Below are positions 9,132-21,494 of a DNA stretch of 64,000 nt, piece after piece. Origin of the DNA: Eustoma russellianum (lineage: Eukaryota > Streptophyta > Magnoliopsida > Gentianales > Gentianaceae); the NCBI GenBank assembly GCA_036186865.1, contig AP025049.1, positions 29,945,371-30,009,370 of the forward strand. Direction: 5' to 3'. The notes under the pieces were generated by a model. It was not told the DNA's origin. It worked only from the letters and a program-made list of their open reading frames with translations, and ran no database searches. Made by a program: the position numbers and the translations under genes. Every line of letters begins with the position of its first letter. The first letter of the stretch is position 1.

Positions 9132-12100
9132 GTGCGGTTTTAGTAAATAAGATACCTGCCAACGTGCTTTTCGATAGCGGCGCAAGCCACTCCTTTGTAG
9201 CAAAGCGATTCACTAAGCACCTTGGTAGTTTGCCTGAATGGTTAGAAACTCCGTATCGTATTCAAGCGGCCGGAGTTCAAATTATGGTTTCGTACCAGCA
9301 GTACCGGGGTTGCGAGTTAGAGTTTGAAGGACAAACATTTTCTGCCACACTGATCCCTATTCAGATGTACGACTTTGACGTTATATTGGGAATGGACAGG
9401 TTGGCCAAGTATCATGCCAATATAGATTGTCGATTGAAACAAGTGACAATCAAGAACGCTAAGATGGAAGATGTAACGTTTCAAGGGGAACCGGAACGAA
9501 AGGAAGTACCCAAGAAGGTGTACCTGTCGGTTGCACAAGCGTGCAAAGCCTTAAGGAAAGGTGCTGAGGGATTCCTAGTGTATGCCATGGATGTTACTCA
9601 GGAGGTACCGTCTATCGAGCAAATTCCAGTGGTCAATGAATTTCTTGATGTGTTTCCGGAAGATTTACCAGGAGTACCACCCCCGAGGGCAGTCGAGTTC
9701 GACATAAACCTGATTCCAGGAACTGAACCTATTTCTAAAGCCCCTTATAGAATGGCTCCGGCATAGTTGAGAGAGTTGAAGGAACAACTGCAGGAGTTAT
9801 TAGACAAGAAGTTTATCCGCCCTAGTGTATCGCCCTGGGGAGCACCTGTTTTGTTTGTAAAGAAGAAAGATGGTAGCATGAGACTTTGTATCGATTATAG
9901 AGAGTTGAATAAAGTTACCATCAAGAATAAGTATCCCCTTCCACGAATTGAGGATTTGTTTGACCAGCTCAAGGGTGCCAAAATCTTCTCTAAAATTGAT
10001 CTCCGATCAGGGTATCATCAACTGCGAGTGAAGGCCGAGGACACCGCAAAGACAGCCTTCCGCACAAGATATGGCCACTATGAATTTTTGGTGATGCCGT
10101 TTGGATTAACAAATGCCCCCGCAGCTTTTATGGATCTTATGAATACCGTCTTTCAGGAACAATTAGACAAGTTTGTAGTGGTATTCATAGATGATATTCT
10201 AGTGTATTCTGCCGACGAGCAAACTCACGCTGAGCATTTGAGAATTATTCTAGGCATCCTAAGGCAGAAACAACTGTACGCTAAGTTTAGCAAGTGTGAG
10301 TTTTGGTTAAGAAGTGTGGCTTTTCTGGGTCACGTGATATCAGAGGAGGGAATTGCTGTGGATCCGAAGAAGGTGGAAGCTATCACAGAATGGCCTAGAC
10401 CTACTAATGTCACCGAAGTTTGAAGTTTCTTGGGTCTAGCGGGGTATTATAGGAAGTTTGTCGAGGGATTCTCAAGCATAGCAGTGCCTCTCAGTCGCCT
10501 TAATCAAAAGAAGTCCAAGTTTGAGTGGACGGAGGAATGCGAGAAAAGTTTCACGGAGCTTAAGAAGAGATTAACAACAGCTCCAGTATTGGCTCAACCC
10601 TCCAGAACTGATGGGTTTGTAATTTATAGCGATGCATCGAAAAATGGTTTAGGCACGTAAACTGTAGTATAAGGTTATGATCTTGTATACCAATTAAGTT
10701 TAGACTAATACCTTGTTTGTAGGTTGTGTTTTGATGCAAAACGAACGAGTCATCGCATATTCCTCAAGACAGCTAAAGCCTTACGAGCAAAACTATCCCA
10801 CACATGATCTTGAACTTGCCGCTGTCGTGTTCGCCTTGAAGATCTGGCGGCATTATTTGTATGGAGAGAAGTGCGTGGTATTCACGGATCATAAGAGTTT
10901 AAAGTATTTGTTCTCACAGAAGGAATTAAATATGACGCAGCGGAGATGGTTGGAATTGCTAAAAGACTATGAGTTGACCATCCACTATCACCCAGGAAAG
11001 GCTAATAAAGTGGCGGATGCATTAAGCAGGAAGTCCAGCCATGCGCGACAATCACCATTGGAAAGAGAAATGGAAGAATTCGGTTTAGATTTGATTTACT
11101 CCACAGTGAACGTATTAACAACATTGACTATTACACCAAGTTTGATTGACCGGGTAAAAGAGGCTCAGAAGAAAGATAAGACCCTAAATGAGATAACGGA
11201 AGGAATTAAACATGATCAGGTTGAGGGATTTCAGATCAAAGAGGATAGGAGCCTATGGTTCAGAGGAAGATTGTGTGTGCCTGATGTTGATGAACTTAGA
11301 AAAGAAATCTTGCAAGAAGCCCACAACTCAAGGCTATCCATACATTCCGGTAGTACCAAGATGTACAGAGACCTTAAGAAATATTATTGGTGGTCCGGGA
11401 TGAAAAGACATATTGCGGAGTTTATAGAGAGGTGTTTGGTTTGTCAACAAGTCAAGGCAGAACACCAACGGCCTGGTGGATTATTGATGCCATTAGAGGT
11501 TCCAGAATGGAAATGGGAACATGTCACGATGGATTTCATAGCGGATTTACCAAAGACAAGAAATGGACATGATATGATTTGGGTTATTGTGGATCGATTG
11601 ACCAAGTCTGCACATTTCCTACCCGTCTCAAGTGAAGCGCCTCTTGACAAGTTAGTGAATCTATATATGGATAGTATTGTTAGCTTTCATGGAGTCCCAG
11701 TAAGTAAGTGTCTGACCGAGATTCACAGTTTACATCTAAGGTTTGGACAGCATTCCAGAAAGCCATGGGTATAGAATTAAGGTTGAGTACAGCGTATCAT
11801 CCGCAAACCGATGGACAGTCCGAGTGGACCATTCAGACCTTGGAAGATATGCTAAGGGCTTGCGTTTTGGAGTTTAAAGGGAGTTGGGATGGAATGGTAA
11901 AGCTAATGGAGTTTTCTTATAACAACAGTTACCATAGTGCAATTGATATGGCTCCTTTTGAAGTTTTGTATGGAAGGAAGTGTAGGTCCCCAGTTTATTA
12001 GGACGAAGTAGGCGTGAGGACCATCACTGGACCTGAGCTATTGGAGAAGACGTTAGAAAAGGTGAAAATCATTCGGGAAAGACTCAAGGTGGCTCAGGAT

Positions 12101-12567
12101 CGCAACAAAAGTTGGACAGATTCCAAACGACGACCTTTGGAATTTAAAGTTGGTGAGAAAGTCTATTTGAGGGTATCACCTACGAAGGGCATTATGAGGT
12201 TTGGAGTAAAAGGCAAGCTAAGCCCCCGTTTTATTGGTCCTTACGAAATACTTGAGAAGGTGGGAGCCTTGACATATAGGTTAGCATTACCTACGGTGTT
12301 GGCACAAGTTCACAATGTCTTCCACGTATCACAACTAAGGAAGTACGTGATGGATCCAAGTCATGTACTTGAGGCACAACCTTTGGAACTCAATGATGAT
12401 GTTACTTATGAAGAGGTACCGGTGAAGATAGTAGACCGGAAGGACCAAGTTTTGAGGAACGAGTGATCCCTTATGTGAAAGTTCAGTGGAGCAATCACAT
12501 AGAACGCGAGGCCACTTGGGAACTCGAAGAACAGATGCGGGGGAAGTTTCCTCAACTCTTTGTCTAA
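9132..12567 (+). pseudogene. pol: pol of element A (protease-RT-RNaseH-integrase-chromodomain)
   Basis: Domains in order: aspartic protease (VLFDSGASHSF, about 9,159-9,195); RT from about 9,790, with 'VLFVKKKDGSMRLCIDYREL' and catalytic FIDD near 10,190; RNase H split by intron 2 ('YSDASKNGLG' before, 'CVLMQNERVIAY' after); integrase with an HHCC zinc region near 11,320-11,460 and the DDE core; GPY/F region ('FIGPYE'); C-terminal chromodomain-like end. Lesions relative to B: TAG 9,764-9,766, TGA 10,421-10,423, 1-base loss near 11,706, TAG 11,999-12,001, 1-base loss near 12,458. The stop is TAA at 12,565-12,567. Dead copy, but still useful for reading the family structure. Confidence 0.93.
10653..10722 (+). 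other. Predicted spliceosomal intron 2 of element A (inside RNase H)
   Basis: 70 bp, phase 1, exactly the length and position of the B introns. The donor here is ttag/GCACGTAA, a GC donor in place of the B copies' GT; the acceptor is ttgtttgtAG/gttgtg. A branch-point-like 'actaat' lies about 15 nt before the acceptor. Without removal RNase H stops at TAA 10,658-10,660. Confidence 0.75.
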
Positions 12568-12599
12568 GGTACGTAAGTTTCGAGGACGAAACTTTTGGT

Positions 12600-12610
12600 A
12601 AGGGGGGTGG
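12600..12610 (+). promoter_or_regulatory. Polypurine tract of element A
   Basis: aaggggggtgg, two bases before the 3' LTR. It is the plus-strand primer of reverse transcription. Confidence 0.92.
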
Positions 12611-13550
12611 AATGTCATATCCCATAATTTTTAAGTCCGGCTTTAATAATTAGAAAACAAATTAAAATGTGAGTTCATTAAATGTACAGGGTATGAAGTG
12701 TGGTAAAACAAAATATAGGGGGAAGATAGACAAAAGTGGAAATTGAGGGAATTTGGCCAAATGCCAAATTTTGCCAACTACAAGTGGGGGGGGGGGGGGA
12801 AGTTACACAACATTTGTATAACTTCCCACCCATCAGCCGCAAGATAGGAGACCAAAAGGGAGAGGAGGAAACCGTCTAAGGGAAGAAAGGAGAAGAAGAA
12901 GAAGAAAAGGAGAAGAAGAAGAGTGCTAACCTAAGTGCAATCCTTACCGAAATTCTACAGTATATTCGTAAGACTAACTAGAAACAAAGGCAAGTAATCT
13001 TTCTATACGCTTTACGCAAATTTTTGATTCTATAGGCCCTATGTTCTTATAAAGAGAAAATGTGGATCACACATTAGTAATCTTGACTTGTTTATGTTAA
13101 ATGTTTTACTATATGTAATTGTTGTTGTTAGTTGTGTAAAGTCATGTTCTTTGGGCAAATTTCTAAGAATAGCTGTGTGGTGCTTTGTTGTTTGTCAAGC
13201 ATGCCCATGAAAGTGTATTCTTGATGTGTTTATTGTCTTGTTATATTCTTGTGTTGGATGTCTACACCTTAGATGTGTGAGAGGAATTGCAGAGAATTGA
13301 AGGATGAATGATTGCATTGTTATACACTTGTGGTGTTGGGAAGATTGAAGGTATCTATTGAAGGTTGTGAATGATAGAATGTTAAGAGTGGATATTATTA
13401 GACAAGTCTAAGAATCAATTCATGTTAGTTGTGTGTTAAGCATAATGAATCTAGATGGTAAGATGGATCTTGAGGTGTTTAACATGGAAGGGGTGAAGAA
13501 GAAAGGTGTTGGGTGGAAGTTATTGCAGAAAAACTGCAGTTCTGAACTGT

Positions 13551-13772
13551 CAGAACACTTCGAACACCTACATTGGGCGCTTCAAGTCACTTTAAGCGCC
13601 TAATGTAGGCGTTCAATGTTACCCAGTGCATCCCCGTACACTTCGAACACATACATTAGGCGCTTCATGTCACATAAGGCGCTTCATGTAAGCGTTCGAT
13701 GTATACGGCACATCCCCGAACACTTCGAACGCCTAGAATAGGCGTCTCATGTGGCGTTTCAAGTATACTGGA
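13551..13772 (+). repeat. Hairpin-forming tandem units (3' LTR of A)
   Basis: The counterpart of the array in the 5' LTR: three or so units with 'ttcgaacacctacattgggcg'-type starts and complementary arms. Confidence 0.83.
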
Positions 13773-14151
13773 AGTCTTTTTGACCCTTTAGGCGCCCTAT
13801 GTATGTGTAGTAACTCGATACACTTCTTTTGAGCATAAAATGCAAGGGTATTTGAGGTGTAATGGAGGAATAGATGGTAAGTTTGACTAAGTAAGAATAA
13901 GATTGAATCCCAAGCGAATTAGTGAGACGAATGGACTTGGAAAAATACGAACATGGAGTGTGTGAGGTGCAAGACTGTATACTTGATATGTAAGATGTGT
14001 GTGTGTGTTACATGTTTGATACGAAGTTACATGAGCATCCTGCATCATGACATGAGCACTTGCATCTGACTTGAGGATAGCTTTGCGAAAGAACATGTGT
14101 TTACAAGGAAGGATTAAAGTTTTCGAAAGGCAAACAATGGCCGCTGGTTGA

Positions 14152-14440
14152 TCGTAGGGTATAAAAGTCACGCCTGCGAACGCAAGGTATAAAAGCGTGA
14201 CCTGTGAATCAATAGCAGGGTATAAAGTATTTTATGGGGCCGTGGACCTATCAGCACGGATATATGATATATGTAATGGGACCGTGGACCTATCAGCACG
14301 GATATATGATATATGTAACGAGGCTGTGGACCTTTCAGCACAGGATATAAAGTTATATGTTATGGGGTCGTGGACCTTTCAGCACGGGGTATAAAGTTCT
14401 GTTTGCTGTGGACTGATCACCCACAGGGTATAAAGTTCTG
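14152..14440 (+). promoter_or_regulatory. Tandem dyad / TATA-like array (3' LTR of A)
   Basis: Four units around 'ccgtggacct.tcagcac' with interspersed 'ggtataaag'. In the 3' LTR this would lie in U3 of the RNA. Confidence 0.5.
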
Positions 14441-14848
14441 CTACGCGAAGAATATGATAAGAAGAGTCATGAAATGTGTTGTGAAATGACACGCATGACA
14501 TGTTTATGAAAGAAGACATATGCATGGGTGTTGTGTGTGGTTTTAAAGAAGTACATGCATCATGATACACGAAGCATAAGATTTGACATGCAAGAAATGT
14601 GACTAGTTTGTGTCTTGTTTATGTGATATGTTGTTTTAGTACATGTTTGTTCTCGTATCCGCGTATCATTTATGTGATTTATCTGTTTGAGGAATTCTTA
14701 TAAAGATGCTATTTTCTAACCCGAGAACCTTATTTTGGGCAATGACTTATACACTGGTGACTCGTCGTGTGTGATCCCGTAAGGTGTATAGACGGGTTAC
14801 TTGCTGGCGATATTTTCGCTAAGAACAGATACTCTATTTCCTTTTCAG

Positions 14849-14928
14849 GTGAGCCAGAATACGAAATAATATTTGTCAAGGACGATGGCGAGTGGGCTCA
14901 ATGGGATGATGGACATGGAAGTAGATAG
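14849..14928 (+). other. Candidate LTR-encoded terminal exon (3' LTR of A)
   Basis: Same position and frame as 7,344-7,423, still open to the same TAG. It reads EPEYEIIFVKDDGEW and so on; its few differences from the 5' copy are replacements and third-base changes without indels. Confidence 0.42.
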
Positions 14929-15198
14929 ATGTTTGATTATTTTCTTTAAGTTGGAAAACTTGATGTTTATTATGTTGTACTGGAGGATATGTTAGACAGT
15001 TGATCGAACACCTTTTATTTCCGCTGTATTTTTTGGTTACATTAATGATGGCTAAGTTTTAAATTTTACGACGTTTCCGCTGATTTATCTTACGTCATGA
15101 ATGATGTACGCTTGATCTGCTTTGACGCTTCATAGTTCTCATAGTAGACTACGACGGGTGCACTGGTTCCGATACCAGTATCAGGCCGGGGCGTTACA

Positions 15199-15203
15199 AA
15201 TCA
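15199..15203. repeat. Target-site duplication of element A (right, aatca)
   Basis: Perfect copy of 5,105-5,109. Confidence 0.95.
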
Positions 15204-15702
15204 ACCTACTCCAGTCTTCGAGGACATCTTCCTCGGTTATCACTAAACACAATAAAACACCTTACCATAAGGTTTGCTGGAGTTACACACCAACTCCATC
15301 CTTTTACAAACGATTCAATAAAGCACACCGGATCACGAACACCACCACCTATTGTATGAAGGTTTGATGACACATTGATCAACCTTTTACAACAATGTAT
15401 GAGTGTGGATGGTATAATCAAAGCCTATACAATTTTTTGAATATATGAACAATATGCTTGAGAGAAGAAGAAGAAGAAAGAAATGTAGAAGAAAAGAGTA
15501 GAAGATCCTTTTGCACTTGAGAGAAAATGAGAGTTGTCTTGCTTTTGTTTGCACTACTTCTCTTCTTTTTAAGCTTGCTTGGCCACCCCCCTTAGGTCAT
15601 CTTCCTTTCTTGAAAATTCTCTTTAATGCCCTTGGAAGATTACCTTGTGTAGATATGACACCATCTTGCTCACTTGGCACATTATGATTGGAGAGATGAC
15701 TT
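15204..15702 (+). mobile_element. Y1 solo-LTR-like repeat, segment 2 of 3
   Basis: Continues Y1 after element A. It matches Y2 around 50,880-51,300, including the blocks 'ctggagtta' / 'acaccaactccatc' and 'gaacaccaccacct'. No coding potential is seen. X1 interrupts it at 15,703. Confidence 0.72.
15698..15702. repeat. Target-site duplication of X1 (left, gactt)
   Basis: Repeated at 44,323-44,327 after the other X1 LTR. Confidence 0.9.
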
Positions 15703-15999
15703 TGTGGCGCCCCGCACCCCGGCCCCGCCGGAGTCGATGCACCCGCCGTACTTCACTAAGGAGAGTACTAGGCGTCGTCTCACATGTATCATGATCCATG
15801 GTATAATGCATGGATTTTCGCGCTTACACACAGATAAGTATGCGAAACTGTGGCAGAATTTAAAACTTTGAATTAAAAACATCCACTAGATCATTCTTTG
15901 TTTTACAACCCAAATGAAAGTATCGAAATTCTCAAAAGTAGATGTTTCCCATCACAATTACATAATCAGTCATCAGTCATAATCGTCAAGTCACGCCTC

Positions 16000-16073
16000 C
16001 TAATCTGCCCATCCTTCGCTACACTCATGGGTAGGGGCTCTAGGTCCATCCTCAATCTATTCTACCTTGTTCC
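16000..16073 (-). other. Candidate LTR-encoded terminal exon in X1 3' LTR (broken)
   Basis: Minus strand, after 'tatttttcctctgcag'. The phase-1 frame reads NKVE, then TAG where the partner LTR has Trp, then IEDGPRAPTHECSEGWAD and a final TAG. Position relative to the LTR 3' end (about 300-370 bp) and the acidic IED core parallel the A/B exon. Confidence 0.4.
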
Positions 16074-16952
16074 CTGCAGAGGAAAAATAGGGGGTGAGTG
16101 ACAAAGTCACCAGCAAGTACACCATAAACAATCATGCATTAAATGGAAAGTACATACAAGAACCAAACCCCGAAATTTGGTTTAGAACATACCTGACCTT
16201 CCATTAAACACCCGTAAGAAGTCAACACAAGGTATATACAAGGTCATCGCTTAACAGCGATTGAAACTTAACAAAGATCATCACTTAATGAAGATCATGA
16301 CATAGAAAAGGTCATCACCCAACAAAGATCATGACCTAGGAGTTGCCAATTCATAACAACTTGGCCTAAATGTCTTGAATAAGATCATAGCTTACGTATC
16401 AATAGTAGTGAAATCATAACTTAGGTAACGAGAGATAGGAGGATTATTACCTAAGTAATATTACCTCTAGCATTTGGCTAGCATCTCATCCCTTCAATCA
16501 ATAGCCGTTAAGGCAATAAAATCATAACTTAGTCACGAAACAAGTAATAACACAACCTAGTGCAAATAGACTTAACATCATGCTCTTGACCATATGCAAT
16601 GCGTATGAATATGCAAAAGTAGCGCATAATGCCCTGCATCCAATACTCGATAGGGATCATCACTTAATGTGGGAAAATCATAACCTAACCAAAGATCGTC
16701 TCTTAATGCAGAATATAACAGTAATGACTGTAACTCACATCCATTCGTAACATAACAAGGGTCATCACTCAAGGAAGTCACACTTAGGTTCTATGAGGTT
16801 ATGACAACTTAGTCTAATTATCATGCGTTACTACACAATGACTCCATAAACATGACATGCATGCATATGTACATGTGATGCGTCATGATAAAAATGAGAA
16901 TATGGCTTTTTATGCTTTTCTTTCAAATCATCATCATCATCGTCGTAAAACA

Positions 16953-17140
16953 ATAGAGTGTTCAGATCTATGTCCTGGATCTGAGGCGGTACGTCATCTT
17001 GTCTGGACGAGTCTATTATATCCGGACCCGCACGGCCTCATATTCTCGTGTTCAGATCTATGTCCCGAATCTGAGGCAGTACGTCATCTCGTCTTGTCGG
17101 GTCTATTATTCCGGACCCGCATGGCCTCGTATCAGATCAC
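16953..17140 (-). repeat. Direct repeats of about 90 bp in X1 3' LTR
   Basis: Two copies beginning 'tgttcagatctatgtcc' and ending in 'ccggacccgca.ggcctc'. They occupy the place of the dyad/TATA array in the A/B LTRs. A possible U3 control region. Confidence 0.6.
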
Positions 17141-17948
17141 TTAACCCTGATCTGGTGGGTTCATACTGGTCAATCTCATACTCACACACGGTACCGGTGG
17201 GGAATCATTCTTTTCAAAAATCATCTTTTGAAAATGATTTTCATCTTTCTTTCTCATAAAAGACATGCTGTAAATCATGTACGTAACGATGATGCAATGC
17301 ATGACATACATTATGCGACTCGTAAACAAATGCATCATAACATGCATGCACAGACTTGTCTTCTAAACTGAAAAAAACTGTCCAGCAATCACATTCTTGT
17401 TCATACAGCCTCGTGCACATCAATTCGTGCTCATATTCATAAAATCAGGTCATACATATGCATAATGAAGGCTTAGACACATGCTATAAAAATTTCATAA
17501 CATTCAGAAATGTCTAACGACCTCAAAACACCGTACTATCATCAAAGGTACTGCTGAAATCAGCAGGGCAGTACCGTCTTACCACAGTTTCGTGGGTCAT
17601 AAAACCTTATTCATTTTGATCCATCACCTAGAAAATATATCTAACACACCAAGGAACAATATTCATAAGGCTAAACATCACATTTAAGCTTAAATGAGTA
17701 AGATCAAAGCCTTACAACTTATAACAATAAAATGTTCTGTTTTCCAGTTTTGTACACTAACTTCAACTCAGTTATCAACCATCAAAATGGTAGTTTTATA
17801 CTGGTTTCTTTACATGAACATGTACATCTATGCCTTAGGTAATTACCATAAAAAGTCTAAGGCAATCCAATAAGTCAAGGGGGGTCATCTAGTTACTTTC
17901 CTAAAATGGGTAAATGCAGAACCTGGAATGAGCAGTTATATCACGAAT

Positions 17949-18680
17949 TGAATTGTGACCAAACCACAACTCCTTTTACCAAAATTCCAACTCACAGATG
18001 CCATACATGCATCAAAATATCATCATGTCAAAAATCCTCTCATTTGCACATTCCTAAGGTTCATTTTCAAGCCACACAACATACTACTCAAAACTGTCCT
18101 GTTCCAGCAACTCTGTTTGAGCCGTTTCACCGAAAATTTTATTAATAATAATTCACAACTCTTTTTATCATAATTTCACCTCTCACATTTCATATACATA
18201 TAAGGCTATCACCATACCAAACATTAGCCAATTTTAACACTCCTAAGATTCATGTTCAGGTCGTTCAACATAACACATAATTCTGTCCAGTTCCAATACT
18301 TCTGTTTGATCACTTCTTACTAAAAACTTCATTAAGGACAAACCACAACTCCATTTATTGAAATTCCAACTCACACATTTCATATACATATGAGGCTAAC
18401 ATCACACCAAAACTTAGCCAATTTGAATGCTCCTAAGATTCATTTTCCGGTCATGCAAAACGTCCCACTGTTCTGCCCAGTTCCAGTAATTTCTTCTTGA
18501 GCAGTTTTACCGAAAGATTTATTAAAAATAAACCATAACTCTTTTTACTGCAATTCCAACTCTCACTTGTACTACACACACAGAGATAGTGTCATGTCAA
18601 AATTTAGCTTAATTTAACACTTCTAAGTTTCGTTCGCAAGTCACACAATCAGCAACACAAATCTGCCAGCTCCAGTAGTT
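17949..18680 (-). repeat. Tandem repeats of about 190 bp in X1 3' LTR (4 diverged copies)
   Basis: Each unit carries 'accacaactcc.tttta', 'tcctaag.ttcattttc' and 'ctgtcc.gttccag' blocks, with starts near 17,966, 18,153, 18,345 and 18,532. The 5' LTR of X1 and the solo LTR at 46,198 hold related units. Confidence 0.75.
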
Positions 18681-19574
18681 TCAGCACTTCTTCACCTTTT
18701 TATTGTTCAAGCATTCCTCTACCAACTTCATCTATTAAGATGACTTACTATACATCAAATACACATTTAAACATAGTTATTTCAAGTCTCATAACTCATT
18801 TTAGGCTACACATAACTCATACCAACAGCATTGCCATTTACGCTTAGAACATGTCACTTTTCATACCAACACTTTTCTTTACATCAACTAAGTTCATGTC
18901 TTGTTCTTAGAATCTTCAACTAAGATTCATAACTTAAAAAAATGGCTAGTCATTCAAGCATGCACTTCACAAATAAGGCAAGATTGGCTAGAGTATACTT
19001 GCCTCTTTGGACCTTAGAGCTCTTCCTTAGCATGAGCCTTGGTTGACATGGAGTGAAATCTTCCTCCAACTTCATCATAGCTCACGTTTTTGGAGAAGAA
19101 AAAAGTATGAATTATTAGCTACCTTTTTAATGAAGAAATAACTATATTGAGGTTATGATTCTCTTACCAAAATAAAGCTTGAAATGGATTCAAACCACCA
19201 AGATGTTAGCTTCTCCTTAGTAGCTTGAAGAATCCTCACTTAGTGACCCTTTGTATGTCACGTTTTTGGCATGGAAAAAGGAGGGTATATTGTGAGCTTC
19301 ATCCTTTGAAATATAGAACTCACTTAGAAGATTTAACATGCACTTACCTAGATGAATTCTTGGAGCTTGAAAATTTTCCTTAGGCTCACTAGCCGTGTAC
19401 CTTGATGAAGAAATAAGAAAGTCTCTTGCTCCTTGTAATTTCTTGAGTGTTGAATATTCTAGAGTTGATTTGAAGAAAGTTTTCTTCTCCCTTGGTTAAG
19501 GAGGTAACCGTGGGTAGTAGTAAGAGGGAGGGGGTTTACCATAGCTTGGTTTAGGCTAATTAGAGTTATTTAGC

Positions 19575-19770
19575 CTTAGTTACTTTTTGCCCAACCAAGG
19601 TTACTTTAGTTCAACTATAGTTACTTTATGTCAACTATAGTTACTTTATGCCAATTATAGTTACTTTATATCAACTATAGTTACTTTATGCCAACTATAG
19701 TTACTTTATGTCAACTATAGTTACTTTATGGCTAACCTAGGTTACTTTATACAAGTAGAGTTATTTTCTT
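19575..19770 (-). repeat. Short-unit minisatellite in X1 3' LTR
   Basis: About eight copies of an approximately 21-bp unit like 'ttactttatgtcaactatag'. The 5' LTR has far fewer (43,727-43,800), which accounts for most of the 144-bp length difference between the LTRs. The solo X LTR shows its own version at 46,741-46,865. Confidence 0.9.
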
Positions 19771-20338
19771 AACCTTGTAGTAAATATTAAGTAACCATGG
19801 TAATTTTTCTTGGTCAACCATGGGGGGGTGGTTTTGACTTCTTGGGGAAACTTTACCATGCTTAATTTCCTTCCAAATGAGTTTAATAAGAATCCATGTG
19901 GGTATTTGCCCCCTTTTTAATTATTTCCCTTTTATTGTTTTAAGATATAATAAAATTAGGAAATTCTTAATTTCCCTTGGGCTAGAGCCGAAATTCTCCA
20001 AGAATTGGGGAAATAATTGTCCACTACTTACACTCCTTAATTTTTATTTGAGCTTATTTTAGGGAGGCCCTTGAGATTAAACTCTTATAATTTTGGGAAA
20101 AATCCTTTAAGGCCCTTTCTAAACCTTGTGGCCGAAATTTTCTTAAGCTTTTGGAATGAATTGGCCACTTCATATAGTCCCTAACTCACGCTTGAATTAA
20201 TTATATCATTTGCTTATCATCCAAAAATAAAAGAATCACTAAGGAAACTTAGTGAAAGACACTTGAAGGATACCACTTTATTAATTCACTTATATGAGTC
20301 TTCAAGTACTATATGACTTTTCAGCAGGATACAACATT

Positions 20339-20348
20339 CTCCCCCCTT
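20339..20348 (-). promoter_or_regulatory. Polypurine tract of X1
   Basis: Minus strand aaggggggag, two bases before the 3' LTR. Same layout as in elements A and B. Confidence 0.85.
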
Positions 20349-20442
20349 AATATAAGTTTCGTCCTTGAGACTTCAAGCTACTCCTCATGTCGTCTTCCGT
20401 TTCCCATGTGGCTTCTTCTTTTAGGTGCTTTGTTCCATTCAT
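20347..20442 (-). pseudogene. Chromodomain C-terminal remnant of X1 pol
   Basis: The minus-strand frame includes KEEATWETEDDMR followed by a stop next to the purine tract. The B pol proteins end EREATWELEEQMR, so this is the last part of a chromovirus integrase chromodomain. Everything upstream of it in pol has been lost. It shows X1 descends from an autonomous chromovirus. Confidence 0.75.
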
Positions 20443-21489
20443 CTTAGAGGTTTCATCAGAACTTATCCTTATTCTCTAGAGGTGTTATCATAACCTATCT
20501 CATATCAAGCACTTGCAACCTTGATACTATGTACCGATACTGATATCCATTCCATGTTAACATGGTCCTGAAATACTTATAATTTCCTTTTTCGTAAAAT
20601 GCGTACAAGTGCTCATAGTGACGCATCATGACGAGGACCCCGAGTCCATACACAGTGTTATACTTAGTCATGTTATCACTCATAATCTCACTTGCTTACT
20701 TGTGGTCTACTCATCATAACTTAAAGAAAACTATCATAATCACTAATACTTGGTTAATAGGAAGTAGAGCAGAGGACATAGGTACTTCATACTTAGTAGG
20801 CGTACCTTGGTTGTTTCTTTGTCATCCGCATCAACTAGCCTTATATGGATACGGTTTCCACCTTCTTCTTCATTTGCTTGTTAAGTCGTTTCTTTCATTC
20901 TTTCGTTCCCTTACTATCGCATTCCGCTCCGTAGCTGTCCTCCAATAATTCGCCAAAGGTCCTTGAATACGACTTAGCCTAATTTGATCTGAGGGTCTAG
21001 ACCGCGCACAAATCTGATCACCTTAAACTTTTCATCTCTCATAATCATACTGTCCCAAAGTAATGAATGAGTACGGTGATGCCTGACCCTTGTCTTGGTG
21101 AGTCAAATTCCTCATCCCTTCTTGTGACTAAGTCCTGGGAGAGGAAGAACTCACAAAACTCCTCTTAGAACTTTTCCTTTATCCTATCCAGTGCTAGTGT
21201 AAGCATGGAATTACCTTCAACCTTACTTATCCATCTTCCTACTTACTCTGAACTAAATTCCCTACCAAACCTTGGAATCCATATTCTTACTAACTATTGC
21301 TAGTAAAGTCTACTGTCTTTTGGGGTGACGGTGATGAGGTTATTTTACTGAATTGTGGTGCTATCCACACTACGAAGTGTCGGAGTCTTACTCAAGGTAT
21401 AAATATTCAGAATAAACGACACCATTTAATTCATAATCTATATACGATCTTATGGTCATGCAAGCAGGCATGATTACATTTTATAGATG

Positions 21490-21494
21490 GCCAT
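21490..21494. repeat. Target-site duplication of array B (left, gccat)
   Basis: Repeated at 39,654-39,658. Only the outer ends of the array are flanked by it. Confidence 0.95.

Larger units (their letters stand above)
5110..15198 (+). mobile_element. Element A: full-length Tekay-type chromovirus (Ty3/gypsy)
   Basis: A 10.1 kb element with two LTRs of 2.58-2.59 kb, a Met-tRNA primer site, gag, protease-RT-RNaseH-integrase-chromodomain, a purine tract and a perfect 5-bp target duplication. The domain order and chromodomain place it among chromoviruses, most like Tekay/Del. All coding parts are damaged: at least four in-frame stops and two frameshifts relative to the B copies. It belongs to the same lineage as array B but has diverged, starting TGTCATATCC rather than TGTTACACCC. 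It sits inside Y1. Confidence 0.95.
12613..15198 (+). repeat. 3' LTR of element A
   Basis: 2,586 bp, TGTCATATCC...GCGTTACA, clearly diverged from its 5' partner by scattered substitutions and small indels. It contains the same blocks: GA-rich tract, GC-donor-like aaag/gcaagtaatc at 12,989/12,990, hairpin array, dyad/TATA array and candidate exon. Confidence 0.95.
15703..20336 (-). repeat. 3' LTR of X1
   Basis: 4,634 bp; on the minus strand it starts tgttgtatcctgctg and ends near ...gcgccaca. It contains, in plus coordinates, a candidate exon (16,000-16,073), about 90-bp dyad repeats (16,953-17,140), about 190-bp tandem repeats (17,949-18,680), a GC-donor-like site at 19,003/19,002 and a short-unit repeat array (19,575-19,770). 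No ORF of note is seen otherwise. Confidence 0.93.
20337..21494 (-). other. X1 internal domain, 3' part
   Basis: About 1.16 kb between the X1 3' LTR and array B. Apart from the purine tract and chromodomain remnant at its LTR end I recognise nothing coding. Open frames (20,495-20,683 minus, 20,628-20,948 plus) are short and have no motif. Confidence 0.7.

Noticed and set aside
17949..18680. Regularly spaced repeats considered as a CRISPR array
   Set aside because: About 190-bp diverged tandem units without unique spacers, inside a plant LTR.
15703..20336. X1 left LTR considered as a separate solo LTR
   Set aside because: The purine tract and chromodomain remnant next to it, and the shared gactt duplication with 44,323, show it is one end of X1.
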